From NCBI GenBank assembly GCA_022828595.1, contig JAKGHH010000007.1:41153973-41217972 (forward strand): a DNA stretch of 64,000 nt. Reading direction: 5' to 3'. Shown here in pieces: positions 46,106 through 56,816 of this stretch (positions are counted from its first letter, which is position 1; each line of letters opens with the position of its first letter). A program made the translations under genes and the position numbers. This stretch comes from Nelumbo lutea (taxonomy: Eukaryota; Streptophyta; Magnoliopsida; Proteales; Nelumbonaceae). The notes beneath the pieces were generated by a model. The model was not told the DNA's origin. It did not search any database and saw nothing but the letters and a program-made list of their open reading frames with translations.

Positions 46106-47421
46106 AGATTGGGTTGTCTTTGATATGCCAATCAGTGAGATCCTTAGCGGGGATCAAAACCTGGGTATGTTGGAGCAGTTTGAGAATTCACCTAAGTGGG
46201 TGATCATAGTGACAAAATCAGCCCCTTTGTCGAACAAAGTGAATGATCGGGGACAGCACTCTCTGTGATGGAAAATTAAACTGCTGGTAATGGATTTCAG
46301 ACCTGTTTGAATTTTGTTTTGAAATATATATATATATATATTATGTTTTTATGAAAAAGGTTTGCAAAGGTTTTTCTTCCCGGGATCCATCTTTAGTAGA
46401 GAGTGTGAAACTGTACCTTGCAGCTGAGGGAGAGGTCCTCTCTGGTCAAACAGTGTTTGATCATTATGAACTGAGAGGTTAAGTGTAAGACCATTTAGGG
46501 TTTTTTCCTGATGGGCTAATCTCACTTAAGTCCATAGTCATTAGGCCTTCATAAGGTGACTGGACCCAAGGACCATATAGTGTAAATGTTGGGCCTACTA
46601 AGATCCCATACTGATGGGCTCAGTGGTTCATTGTGTTCAGTAATGAATTCGGCCAAGCCTTGTAATAGAGGCTAGGTTGAACTCATATGGTTTTGTAGAG
46701 ATCTATGTTAGGGTCCCACACCATAGAAAGAGAGTCAAGCTAGCCAGCAAATTAAAAGGGAAGTGAGCTTGATAGCTTAATGGGCCTAAAGCCCATTTCG
46801 AACTAGGTTAATGAGATTAATTAAAAGTGAGTGAATTTGATATTAGATCTGGATCTAGAATAGCAAGAGGATAAGATAAGTCTTATTTTCTTAATAGTTC
46901 ATATCCAAATAAAGATTTGGATCAAAGAACTCTTTCCTGATAGGATTAGGAAGTTGATCCAAATAGGTTATAAATAGAGGGAAAATTCCTTCTGTTAAAC
47001 ACTTTTGCAAAATCCAGTTATTTCCTCTTTTCTTGTCGCCCTACCTAGTTCGATCTCCAAAGTCTTGGACTAATCAAGATTTGATCTTAATTCTAATTTT
47101 TGTTATAAAAAATAGATCTGAAGTTGTGCTCACATCCCCTGCGTAATCCTTGCTAAAGGATTGCAGTTCTTGCTAATCCTGCTTCATCCTAAGCTACGTC
47201 ATCTTCAGTACAAGCAAAATTTGGTGACCTCTTTGGGTGTGAACACCTACATTGGGAGTTGCATTTATGGATTCTGTATCAGGTATATCCCTCCCTTTCT
47301 TTTGGTTACAGATCTGGCCCGGTTTGTTTCAAGAACAAACCTTGTAAAATGTAGTTTTTCTAAAATAGGGAATACAATTCCCGAAAGAGAGAAAGAAAAC
47401 TTTTGAAATTACACCCCTTCA
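46106..47421 (+). repeat. S5: old copia LTR, second part
   Basis: Resumes after copy C with AGATT (46106-46110) and ends CCCTTCA at 47421, followed by CTGAG and then Tat pol. It contains a TATA box (GTTATAAATAG) at 46967-46977, as S2 and copy A do. Small ORFs are not genes. An (AT)n run lies near 46326-46341. Confidence 0.88.
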
Positions 47422-48250
47422 CTGAGGACGTAATCGGCCTCGGCTGGGGTGAAACACCTTAGGTAAGGGAGAGTGTGTGACTGGTGGTAGAGTGTCCTTG
47501 GATGAGGCACTACTGGGCTGACTTGTGTACGAGCCTTTTTGCTTCAATTCGGTGGACCGGCAATGTACCATCTTGTAGATCCTAAACCTTGGGGTCTATC
47601 CATGATGGTCCTTGCTAAACAGGGAGGATGAGCAGGGTTGTCTCTGAGATGCTAGCATGTGCAAGGGTATCCATCCAAATTGTCGGGACGAGGTCCATGC
47701 ATGGCGAGCTAGCGAGCTTTTAGAGTGTGTCGGCTCCTGTGCTCTCGGCTCAAGGGATCTGATGTATGGAGAAGTGTTCGAGCCATTGGACGATCTCTTG
47801 CACCCTTTGTAGGTAACTCACCATAGTCGATGTCCATGCCTCGAAATGGTTGAGGATCTGGTTTACCACTAGCTAGGAGTCACTGAAGGCTTCAACTCGC
47901 CGAGCACCGAGGTCTAGGGTAAGCCAAAGTTTGGCAATTAGGGCTTCATACTTAGCTTCGTTATTCGATGCTTTGAATTTAAAGCTAAGGGTGTGCTCTA
48001 ACATGGTCTTGTCCGGGCTGAGGAGAATGAGTCTGGCTCTGCTACCTTGCTAGTTTTGGATGAGTCATCCATGTGAAGAGTCCAAACTGGTGCTACTAGA
48101 ACTGGGTCTTGTGCCAAGAAGGTGCATTCAACCAAGAAGTCGGCCAAGGCCTGGGCTATGATGGCAGGCCGAGGTGCATAGTCGATGCCAAACTCGCTCA
48201 GCTCCACACTCCATTTGACTAGGCGGCTAGATGCTTCTGGCCTCTTAAGA
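47422..48250 (-). pseudogene. pol: Tat-like gypsy RNase H region and integrase start
   Basis: Read leftwards from 48250: the end of the first RNase H ('MELSEFGIDYAPRPAI' ... 'QALADFLVE', 48110-48207) and then 'WTLHMDDSS', the start of a second, archaeal-like RNase H as found in Tat elements. Broken remains of that second domain ('VEAFSDS', 'LVVNQILNHFEA') follow, then 'TPAEADYVL' at 47422-47450, a segment found just before the integrase zinc finger. S5 begins there. Many stops and shifts. The dual RNase H layout is a known feature of the Tat lineage; here it is a reading of short motifs. Confidence 0.75.
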
Positions 48251-49150
48251 ACTTATTTGAAAGGCTGGACGGTAAGCACTCGAATGTTGTGGGCTTAGAA
48301 GTATAACCTAAGCTTTCTTGCCAAGGTGATTAGGGTCAGGCGACCTTCTCCAAATTTGAATACCGAGGTTCCACATTGGTGAGGACTTTGCTGGTATAGT
48401 AGATTGGCCTCCGATATTGGCCTCCATATTTGGGGCTCAGTTTTGTGTGTAGAGGTGGTGAACTCAAGTATCTTTTCAACTTCTAGAAGGGCTCAGCTTT
48501 ACCTTGTAAAACGCCTTAAAGAAGGGCAGGCATCAGTCCATGGACTTTGGCATGAACCTGTTTAGGATGGATACTCGTTCATTAGGTTAAGATTCATTCG
48601 ATAGGCACATTTCGTTAGGTTAAGCTTCATTCAATATTTCTTGAGGTTGTTGAAGACTTCCTTAAGATTGGCTAGGTGTTGCTCAACCTTCTTGCTTTTC
48701 ACTAGCATATCGTCCATGTATGCTTCAACATCCAAGCTGGTCCTTGAATACCTGATTCACCAGCCATTGATAGGTAGCATCGGCTTTCTATAGACCAAAG
48801 GGCATCACTCTATAATAGTACAGTCCTCCGTCTGTGATGAAAGCAGTCTTTTCTTGGTTGTCTAGATGCATATGGATCTTGTTGTAACCAAAGAATGCAT
48901 CCATGAAGCTCGGGAGTTCTTGCCCTGTCATTGCATCAACAAGCTGGTTGATCCTCAACAGGGGAAAGCTGTCCTTCAAACAAGACTTGTTCAAATCAAT
49001 GAAGGCAATGCAGATTTTCTATTTCCCATTAGCTTTCTTGACCATTACCATGTCCGCCAGCCAGTTCGGATATTCCACTTCTTAGATGAGACCGGTGTTG
49101 AGTAGTTTTTGCACCTCTTCGTTGATCGCCTGCCACCGTTCAAAGGTGAA
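48251..49150 (-). pseudogene. pol: Tat-like gypsy reverse transcriptase remnant
   Basis: Motifs in order: 'YPNWLADMVMVKKANGK' (49030-49090), 'DLNKSCLKDSFPLLRI' and 'AFFGYNKIHMHLDNQEKTAF' with 'YYYRVMPFGL' (open 48788-48994), then 'YMDDMLVKSKKVEQHL' near 48690-48720, where the catalytic YxDD is. The frame changes between these pieces and stops interrupt it. Downstream (48251-48650) homology becomes patchy. Confidence 0.8.
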
Positions 49151-49829
49151 GTTCCTCTTCTTCAACCTAATGGGTTGGCAGCACTGGTCAATGTTTAAGT
49201 GGTGGGTGATGACCTTGGAGTCAATCCCTGACATGTCTACTATGGACCAAGCAAACACGTCGGCATTGTCATTTTACAACTGAATGATATCTTCTTGAAG
49301 ATGAAGATCTTGGACCATCATCTCGGGGTCTTCATCAGAGAGCAGAACCTGGATGAGGTCCTCGATGGGCTGGCTTCACTGTATCCTTAGTTCATCCCTC
49401 AGATCCATACTCTCAATGCTAAGGGTCATGACAGCATGAGGCCTTCCTCGGTAGGCCGTTAGGTAACATAGCCATGCAGTTCTCTGGTTTCCATGGGCTA
49501 CACCCACCCCATATTGGGTCAGAAATTTGATGGCCAGATGATATGTAGAAAATGAGGCCCGCAGAGCATTCAAGGTCGGCTGGCCTAGGATGGTGTTGTA
49601 TGGAGAGAGGACTTGAACAACGATGAAGTCGACCATCACTGTAGTGGTGATGTCGTTGTCTCCGATCAATAGGGACAAGATAATCTTTCCTTGTGGCATA
49701 AGAGGGTCTCCGGAGAAGCCGACCAGGGGAGTGTTGACCGGAGTGAGATGGTCCCTGCTGATGTCGAGCTACTCAAACGCTTTGTTCAGAACTGTTATGG
49801 CCATGTGCTTCTTTCTTGGTTTCATGAAC
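49151..49829 (-). pseudogene. pol: Tat-like gypsy protease region
   Basis: The open stretch 49376-49699 has 'TTTVMVDFIVVQVLSPYNTI' followed by LGQPTLNAL, a segment that follows the retropepsin active site in Tat elements, and 'VGVAHGNQRTAWLCY'. Upstream 'FEQLDISRDHLTPVNTPLVGF' is readable to about 49790. The active-site aspartate would lie further upstream, beyond the junction with copy D near 49830, and is missing. 49151-49375 is spacer between protease and RT with no open frame. Confidence 0.75.
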
Positions 49830-50143
49830 AATCCCGATAGCAAACCCAAACCCTCATGAGAAGCGGCACCACTTCTATGTTCACATAGGTGAAGTTCCAC
49901 TATGTGCTCCGTTATTCGACACACTTTAGAACTTCATTAAGAGTTTATTGCAACCTCTCATCATAACGGACAGCACTGTTTATGTTGTGGTGGGAAATTT
50001 CTCAATGTTAGTGCTAACAATCACATTGTTGTAACTTGTTGTTACCCATTAAACTCAATACTGATGGTTTTTCAGTTCAAGTTGGGTTACCATTACAGGT
50101 GACTAAGTAAAGGGTTTTAATCTCATCTCTTTGGTTGTCATTC
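49830..50143 (-). other. Copia copy D 3' untranslated tail
   Basis: Non-coding sequence after RNase H. Contains 'TTCACCTATGTGAACATAG' and 'GGGTTTGGGTTTGC' on the minus strand, similar to tails of some plant copia elements. The left border with the Tat element is approximate. Confidence 0.45.
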
Positions 50144-50659
50144 TTACCAATTCTCTGGCCAAGCCCTTGGTAAAAGGATCTCAGCCAGGTTTTTACTTGA
50201 CCACACATAGGTTATAGTGATAACTCCATCTTGAATCAGTTGCCTAACGAATTCATGTCTCAGACTTATATGTCTGGACTTACCATTGTAGGTACCACTA
50301 TAGGCCCTTGATAGAGTTGCCTCACTATCACAGTAAATGGAAATTGGAGGCACAAGACTAGGCCAAAGTTTTATATCCAATAATAAATTCCTAATCCATT
50401 CAGCATCTTTTCCAGCAGCCGCTAAGGCTATGAATTCGGATTCCATGGTCGAGTGAGATATACACGTTTGTCTCTTGGATGCCCAAGATATTGCACCCCC
50501 ACCAAGGATGAAAATCCATCCAGATGTGGACTTGTTATCTGCATTACCGGTAATCCAACATGCATCAGCGTACCCTTATAATACAACTAGATAATCACAA
50601 TAAAACAAGCTAAGTTCCAAGGTTCTCTTGAGATACCCAAGAACTCTCCCAATTGCCTT
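50144..50659 (-). pseudogene. pol: Copia copy D RNase H
   Basis: Open frame 50144-50446 with '[20 protein letters not shown]', '[12 protein letters not shown]', '[15 protein letters not shown]' and '[13 protein letters not shown]', i.e. the second half of copia RNase H with its catalytic E and D. The first half (50447-50659) has stops and indels ('[12 protein letters not shown]'). Confidence 0.85.
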
Positions 50660-51458
50660 CTAGTGCTCTACACCGGGGTTACTTGTAAACCGATTGAGTT
50701 TACTTACTGCAAATGCAATATCAAGCCTGGTACAAAGCGTATCATACATCAAGCTTCCTACTGCACTAGCATACTCAAGTTGTGCAACTGCTCTACTTGT
50801 ATTTTCTATTAGCTTTATACTAGAATCATATAGCGTGCTATATTTTTTAAATACCAAATGCTTAAATTTCTCAAGTACTTTCTCAATATAATGTGATTGG
50901 CTTAATGCATAACCCCTACTATGCTTTTTAACTTTTATTCCCAATATGGTATCTACTTCTCCTAAATCTTTCATCTTGAAGACAGAGGATAAGTAGTTTT
51001 TAGTTTCATTTATGCCAACCATATTGGTACCCATAATAAGCATATCATCAACATAAAGACATACAATTACTCCATAATTTTCAGTGAATTTTGAGTAGAT
51101 GCATCTATCAGCACTATTATATTTAAAACCAAAAGCTAGAATGCAAGAATCAAATTTCTCATGCCACTGTTTAGGTGCTTGTTTTAATCCATATAGTGAT
51201 TTAACCAGTTTACAAACTTTTTTTCTCATTTCCAAGAAGAACAAATCCTTCTGGTTGTTCCATGTAAACCTCTTCATTTAAATCACCATTTAATAAAGCA
51301 ATTTTAACATCCATTTGGTGAATAGACAAGTGATAAATGGATGCTAATGCTATGAGTGTTCTAATAGAAGTTGTTCTAGCCACTGGTGCATAGGTGTCAA
51401 AGTAATCAATCCCTTCCTTTTGACTAAATCCTTTGGCTACCAATCTAGCCTTAAAAGT
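50660..51458 (-). pseudogene. pol: Copia copy D reverse transcriptase
   Basis: Two overlapping open pieces, 51210-51443 ('[19 protein letters not shown]', '[15 protein letters not shown]') and 50660-51277 ('VKSLYGLKQAPKQWHEKFD', catalytic 'VCLYVDDMLIMG', 'VFKMKDLGEVDTILGIKV'). A frameshift lies near 51230, where a run of A/T codes the EKK segment. A stop near 51455 separates it from the upstream linker. The YVDD catalytic box is intact. Confidence 0.88.
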
Positions 51459-52997
51459 TTATACAGTTCCATCAGTGTTGTATTTTCTTCTAAACACCCA
51501 CTTACATTTTATTGGTTTTGATCCTGGAGGCAGGTCTACTAGTACCCATGTGTTATTTGACATTATTGAATCCATTTCATCATTTATAGTTTCCTTCCAA
51601 AAGGCAACATCTCTAAAGGTCATGGCCTCATTATAGGTTTTTGGATCATTTTCAATGTTTAGGATAATAGGTATCTTATTTAAAATCTTCTCTCTATCAG
51701 CCTCAACCAAAAATACAATTGATTGAGTAGAGATAAAATCTGAACATAAGTGTTTCTCTGTTCCTTGTCTTTGACTTCTTCTAAGAACTATTGTAGGTGT
51801 TATAGTTGTGTCGTTTATTCTTTCAGTCTCATTATTATCAACAGGTATTGAGATCTGAGCTTTTCTGTCATTTTTTGTGGATTCATTTTCTGTAGATTCA
51901 GAACACAGTTTATTTTCAAAGAATTCAACATCTCTAGTTTCAATTATTATGTTGAACTTTAAGTCTAGAAGCCTATAGGCCTTGCTATGTTCTGCATATC
52001 CAACAAACATACTTTTCTTAGCTCTGAGTTCTAATTTGGTTCTTTTAGGATCTGGAACTCTATAATATGCTAAGCATTCCCACACCTTTAGATATGTTAA
52101 ATTAGGTTTTCTTCCTGTCCATAATTTATATGGGCATTTGTTATTAACTCTAGAAACAATTTTGTTATGTAAATGGCAGGTTGTTAGGAGTGCTTCCCCC
52201 CACAGGTTTAAGGGTGCATTAGCTTTTAACAATATGTAGTTTATCATTTATGTAAGTGTTCTATTTTTCTTTTCAGCCAGACCATTCTGTTGAGGGGTAT
52301 AGGGAGCAGAACAATGATGTACTATTCCAAATTCTTCACAGAAAGAATTAAACTCATTTTTAAAGTATTTAACACCCCTATCACTTCTAAGGATTTTAAT
52401 TTTCTTTTCTAGTTGATTTTCAACTTTAGTCTTATATAGTTTAAACATGTCAAAGGCTTCATCCTTAGTTCTCATAAATTAGACATAGGTGTATCTAGAA
52501 AAGTCATCTATAAATATTATGAAGTATCTCTTACATCCTCTAGTTAATACACCATTAAGTTCACAGATGTCGGAATGGATTAGTTCTAGAAGTTGAGAAT
52601 TTCTCTTAACACTAGGGAAATGTTTCTTAGCCATTTTAGATTCTACACATATTTCACATTTTTCAATTGATTCATTACTGTAAGCAATTATACCAAGTTT
52701 GCTCATGTTCTTTATGGATTTAAAATTCAAGTATGCTAATATATCATGCCATAAAGAGAAAGAATTAACAATATAAGCAAAAACTTTTCCTTCATTAATA
52801 CTTAATTTGAACATACCATTACACCCATATCCCTTTCCAACAAACATCCCATTCTTGGATATGATTAGTTTGTTGAATTCAAAGACAACTTTGAATCCCC
52901 TCTTACAAACAAGATTTACTGAGACCAAGTTCTTTCTAATGTCAGGAACATGGAGAACATTCAGGAGAGCCAGTGTTTTTCCAGAGGTGAAGTTCAA
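51459..52997 (-). pseudogene. pol: Copia copy D integrase and linker to RT
   Basis: Three pieces in one frame separated by single stops: 52479-52997 (protease tail 'LLNVLHVPDIRKNL', zinc-binding domain with 'CEICVESKMAKKHFP', core start 'LELIHSDICELNG'), 52248-52475 (core with 'LRSDRGVKYF' and 'NGLAEKKNRTLT'), and 51459-52247 ('LWGEALLTTCHLHNKI', 'YKLWTGRKPNLTYLKVWEC', linker, 'NTWVLVDLPPGSKPIKCKWVF'). The catalytic D, D and E are present. Stops are at 52476-52478 and just before 52247. Confidence 0.9.
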
Positions 52998-54043
52998 CTC
53001 TACGTTGTCTCTTCCAGCAACTTTGGCACATGTTTAGTTTCCCATCTATACATCATGTCCATTAGTCACTTTTTCATATGTCTTGAACAAGGACTTGTCC
53101 TTGCAAACATGGACTATAGCGCCTGAATCAAACCACTATCCAGAAGATGATTCTACCATGTTGACTTCAGTAATCATGGCCACGAGATTGTCTTCTACAA
53201 TGTTTGCAGACTTGGTTCCGCCTTTTCAATGTCAGCAAACTCGGGCATAATGCCCCTTCTTTCCACAAACATAGCAGGATCATTTCTTATTGTTGCTCTT
53301 CTTGAGTTTCCACCCTTTTTCTTTACTTGTAATGCAGGGTTAGTCTTCTTCGATCCGCTTTCCACAAAATTGACCTTAGCGTTCAGCATACCGGTCATCG
53401 TCTTATCCCTATTGTTTCTAATTCGAGACTCTTCTTCAATACGAAGGTGTTGCTGAATTTGCTCCAATGTAAGTTCTTTAGCCTTGTGCAAAAGCTTCTT
53501 CTTGTAATCCTTCCAAGAGGGTGGAAGTTTGGCAATGATTGTTCCCACTTGGAAAGATTCAGGAATGATGATGTTAAGGGATCGAATTTTGTTGACTATC
53601 ACCTGTGGTTCATGAACTTGCTCCAGTATAGGTTTATGATCGTTCATGGTGAAGTCAAAGTATTCTGCAATAAGATACTTATTCGTACATGCTTCTTGCA
53701 CCTTGTACTTGAATTCTAGGGCCTTCCAGATTTCTATTGGAGATGTAAGTTCCTTGTAGAAGTTGTAAAGCCGGTCTGATAAAACATTCAGTATGTGTCC
53801 TCGGCACAGAAGTGATTCATCTTCTCGTTTTGCTCTTTCCTTCTTTAATTTCTCTGAGTCTTTGTCAGTGGGTTCAGGAAATGATTGCAGATTCGGGTTC
53901 AGCAGATAGTATAGCTTCAGTGTGGTCAGAAAGAAGATCATCTTGTTTTTTCATCAGCTGAAATTTTCTCCATCGAACTAGTCTAGTTGAACAAGATCTT
54001 GGTTCATCATCTTGATCGAAGTCATGCTTGCTTCCGCCTCCAT
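52998..54043 (-). pseudogene. gag: Copia copy D gag and protease
   Basis: ATG at 54041-54043 (MEAEASMTSIKMMNQDL), with stops in the next 100 bases. Then the 248-codon open frame 53195-53941: the gag domain ('DESLLCRGHILNVLSDRLY', 'IAKLPPSWKDYKKKLL', 'LTLEQIQQHLRIEEESR') and a basic tail with the remains of a zinc knuckle ('MFVERRGIMPEF', cysteines lost). The protease follows at 53030-53160 with the active-site motif WFDSGA and a stop just before it. Confidence 0.85.
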
Positions 54044-54048
54044 TGTAG

Positions 54049-54144
54049 AATAACGTTCTAAAATTGTTGGAGAAAATGGGTCACTGTAACTTTGGAGGAG
54101 AAGCTCTGAGGTGCGTCTGAAGACACTGTCTTTAGAACGTTATT
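54049..54144. repeat. 14-bp perfect inverted repeat around the copy D LTR/leader border
   Basis: AATAACGTTCTAAA at 54049-54062 and its reverse complement at 54131-54144, with a 68-base loop. One arm is just outside the LTR and before the gag ATG; the other is inside the LTR. It could form a hairpin in the element RNA. Confidence 0.7.
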
Positions 54145-54895
54145 TGCCCCCACTCAGTTGTACTGAGTTTGCTATTAGGTTACAGGCAAATTCGTTCCCA
54201 GGATACAATAGAGCCTTGGGCGAGAATCTACAACCAACAAAGTTGAAGAATCTCCAAAGAAACCTTCTGTGAGACTGTAGCATACCGGACTGAGAGAGAG
54301 AGAGAGTGAATTTCAAAATTGTGTGTTTTGGAATTTGATTCATGCTCCTTAAATAACTTGTGAAGAGGTATGAAGAAAAGGTAGGTGTTGGTTTAGAGAA
54401 GGCACCTTGAACAATCACAATTTCAAACATTGTGACTGTTTAAAAAGTAGTTAACAGTTAATGACTGTTAACTTTGAATTGTGCCTCTTGAGCACACCCG
54501 ATTGAATCGTGACCGTTGATCTCATCAACGGTGATCAATGGTCAATAATGCATCAAAACCAAAGCCGCCCATCGCGAGCCATGCGGGTGCGCGCGAAGCG
54601 CAAGCAACGGGCAAAGTGCGAGCAAAGTGCGCCTCATTGTGTTGCATACACGCGTGCGTGCGCATTGCACTATATCGAATCCCCATACTCTCCTCTACTA
54701 ATTCTAAGGAGTGTAAATCAACTCCTATTGAAATACTAAAAACAAAACTTATAATTTTCCAATGTGGGACAAGTTCAAAACTGGATTTTGTAAGAGAAAA
54801 ACTCATTTTTTAATCAAGTGTGCAGGTGCAATTTCTCATATAATTGACCAATCAAACCCATTGGATTTAATCTCTTATGAGATCAAAATCCAACA
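54065..54895 (-). repeat. Copia copy D 5' LTR
   Basis: 831 bases. On the minus strand it starts TGTTGGATTTTGATC and ends TTTTCTCCAACA, with inverted ends TGTTGGA / TCCAACA. A TATA-like TTATTTAAGG lies near 54347-54356 on the minus strand. A CpG-rich block with the repeat GCAAAGTGCG twice lies at 54575-54665, upstream of it. No standard primer-binding site follows the LTR end, which is a weakness of this border. Small ORFs at 54509-54813 are not genes. Confidence 0.75.
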
Positions 54896-55237
54896 ATGCC
54901 ATCACAATGCTCTATTGTTGGGCTTGTATGGGATTTGCTAGCAGCCATAGCTTTCCTTTGTGACAACATCGTAGGTGTCATTGCGATATGATTCTTTTGT
55001 GATTCCAGGCAATCGCAAGGATATAATGCTTATCAAAGTTTCTATCATGGTTGCCTTTATGTTATCATGGTCCTCAATGCAATCCCTAGATGATGATCTA
55101 CATGTATTTACACAACCCATATAAATACACATGTGACTTCATCAACACTTCATTAGCTATTAAGCCCAAGAAATTGCCATAATACCCTGAACCCTTCTAA
55201 CCTCAGTTGGTAAAGTGGGCCATTATTTGACTTTGGG
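54896..55237. other. Intergenic, no gene recognised
   Basis: About 340 bases with no convincing ORF. 'ATGATTCTTTTGTGATTCCAGG' and similar stretches give no recognisable gene. Confidence 0.5.
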
Positions 55238-55742
55238 GGGGGCACTAGACTTGTTCATGGGATGGGCTGTGCCGGGCCAGGCTCAGGCCGGGCTTTCACT
55301 CTATATTAATAGATTTTTCTAAAGTCCGAGCCCAAGCCTGAGCCCAGCCCTCATAAAAAGCTCGAAGCCCGGGCATAGGCCCGAGCCCAAAATTTATCCT
55401 ATGTTGTTACTATTGCTGAAATGGTTGAATAGAGAGAGAGAGTGAGAAATTATAAAGAAAAATAAAAAAAAATGTATATATTAAATTATAAATATATATA
55501 TATATATAAATATTATATTATTTATATATTTTATATAATATATAAAATACATATTATGTATTTTATAAAATATATAATATTGAATTGGGCCGGACCAAAC
55601 TCGAACTGGGCTTTTTTGACAAATCCCGAGCTAGGCCCGTAACAGTTAAACTTACTGTATTAGGCCTAAGGTCAAACCCATGGACCTAATTACATGACCA
55701 AATATGACCGGGGTGTGAGCGATGAACAGGTCTAGGGGGCAC
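55238..55742. mobile_element. Non-autonomous hAT-type element with 8-bp TSD GGGGGCAC
   Basis: The element is 55246-55734 (489 bases). It is flanked by GGGGGCAC at 55238-55245 and 55735-55742. The terminal inverted repeats are TAGACTTGTTCAT on the left and TAGACCTGTTCAT (reverse complement of the right end), one mismatch in 13. An 8-base target duplication and short TIRs define the hAT superfamily. The interior has GGGCCGGGC-like repeats ('GCCGGGCCAGGCTCAGGCC' and partial inverse) and an AT-only block (55470-55585). No transposase ORF, so it relies on another element. Confidence 0.9.
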
Positions 55743-56816
55743 TAAGCACGACTTTTAAGTGCTATGTTGAATAAATAAAATTAGAAAGAAACCCATGGTC
55801 ATGCCATTAAAATAATAGAGTAATGATTTTAGAAGGGTCAACATCATATGGATGATGCTAATGATTCTTTGGTACTTAAAGATGTAAGAGATAGGCTATC
55901 AAAGGGTTGCTTAGATAGAATCCGAGTGAAAATTTGTTCACTTGTGTACCCCAATGGCTTATCATGGATGAACGTGGGAGCGGTGGAGTCGGATCAATCA
56001 ATTATTGAAAACCCAACACAAAGAAATTAGACCAAACCCTACCATTTCACTGACCTATACCAAATCAATCGTCACTCCTTCATATGAGTCAGTTTTCTTT
56101 TTCTTTTTTGTTTTTAACATGCCCTAAAAGGACCTACTCAATCACCAACTTGCTAGATTAATTAGCTCGCTAGCCACGACGAGGCACGAACAGCTCTTTT
56201 TTCTAATGAATTGTTTACTTATTACTTGCATTTATTACGCTGTGCAGAAAGTTATAAAAAATTAGGCCGTACCCTTATTTCACGAGTCTTTTCATCTATA
56301 AGACGTTTAAAATATTAATAATGTCTTTTTCTAATTGATATCTCATAAACCGAAAGGCGCAAAAAAAAGAAAATATATGGAAAATCAGAAAAAGTCAAAA
56401 ATCAGAAGTTTTAGTTTTTTCATGCTAAAAATAGCCTTTCCAACTATTTTGAACAGCCCTGTAGATTATGACACGTACCAGTCCAGATCTTTAAAAGCAA
56501 AACCCAGGAACTCAGTACATCATTTTGTCTATCACGTTGTTAAAAGATCCCTCTAGAAAGATTTGCCAAACAGTCTTTAATTAACCAAATATATTCTTTT
56601 AACACAGCATGTTGTTGCGTGTATTTATATCTGTGCCCAAAGGGAGAGAAAGGGAGAGACTGAAGACAGATGCGGGTGATGCAAATGACGTTAGTGGGAA
56701 ACTGAAACAAGGGATAAAATTGTTCAACAAAAAGTTTCCGCTTTCCATATCCCAAAAACTTTCCGGTGGACAAGAGAAAGAAGAGAAAGAAAAGAAAGAA
56801 ATAGTAGTTATTGAAT
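55743..56816. other. Intergenic, no gene recognised
   Basis: About 1.07 kb. ORFs at 55848-56030, 56335-56556 and 56609-56842 (60-77 codons) are on different frames, lack similarity I recognise, and have no promoter or intron signals. I see nothing else. Confidence 0.5.

Larger units (their letters stand above)
49830..54895 (-). mobile_element. Copia copy D: second Ty1/copia family, 5' LTR present, 3' LTR missing
   Basis: Reading leftwards: 5' LTR (54065-54895), gag from ATG 54041-54043, protease, integrase, RT and RNase H to about 50144, and a 3' tail to about 49830. No second LTR is found before Tat pol begins, so the 3' LTR is deleted or the tail is truncated. Protein sequence differs clearly from copies A-C. 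The five bases after the 5' LTR are ATGCC. Confidence 0.85.

Noticed and set aside
55195..55235. Short resemblance to a tRNA D-arm (CCTCAGTTGGTAAAGTGG).
   Set aside because: No matching acceptor stem, anticodon arm or T-arm could be laid out in the next 60 bases, so a tRNA or tRNA-derived SINE is not supported.
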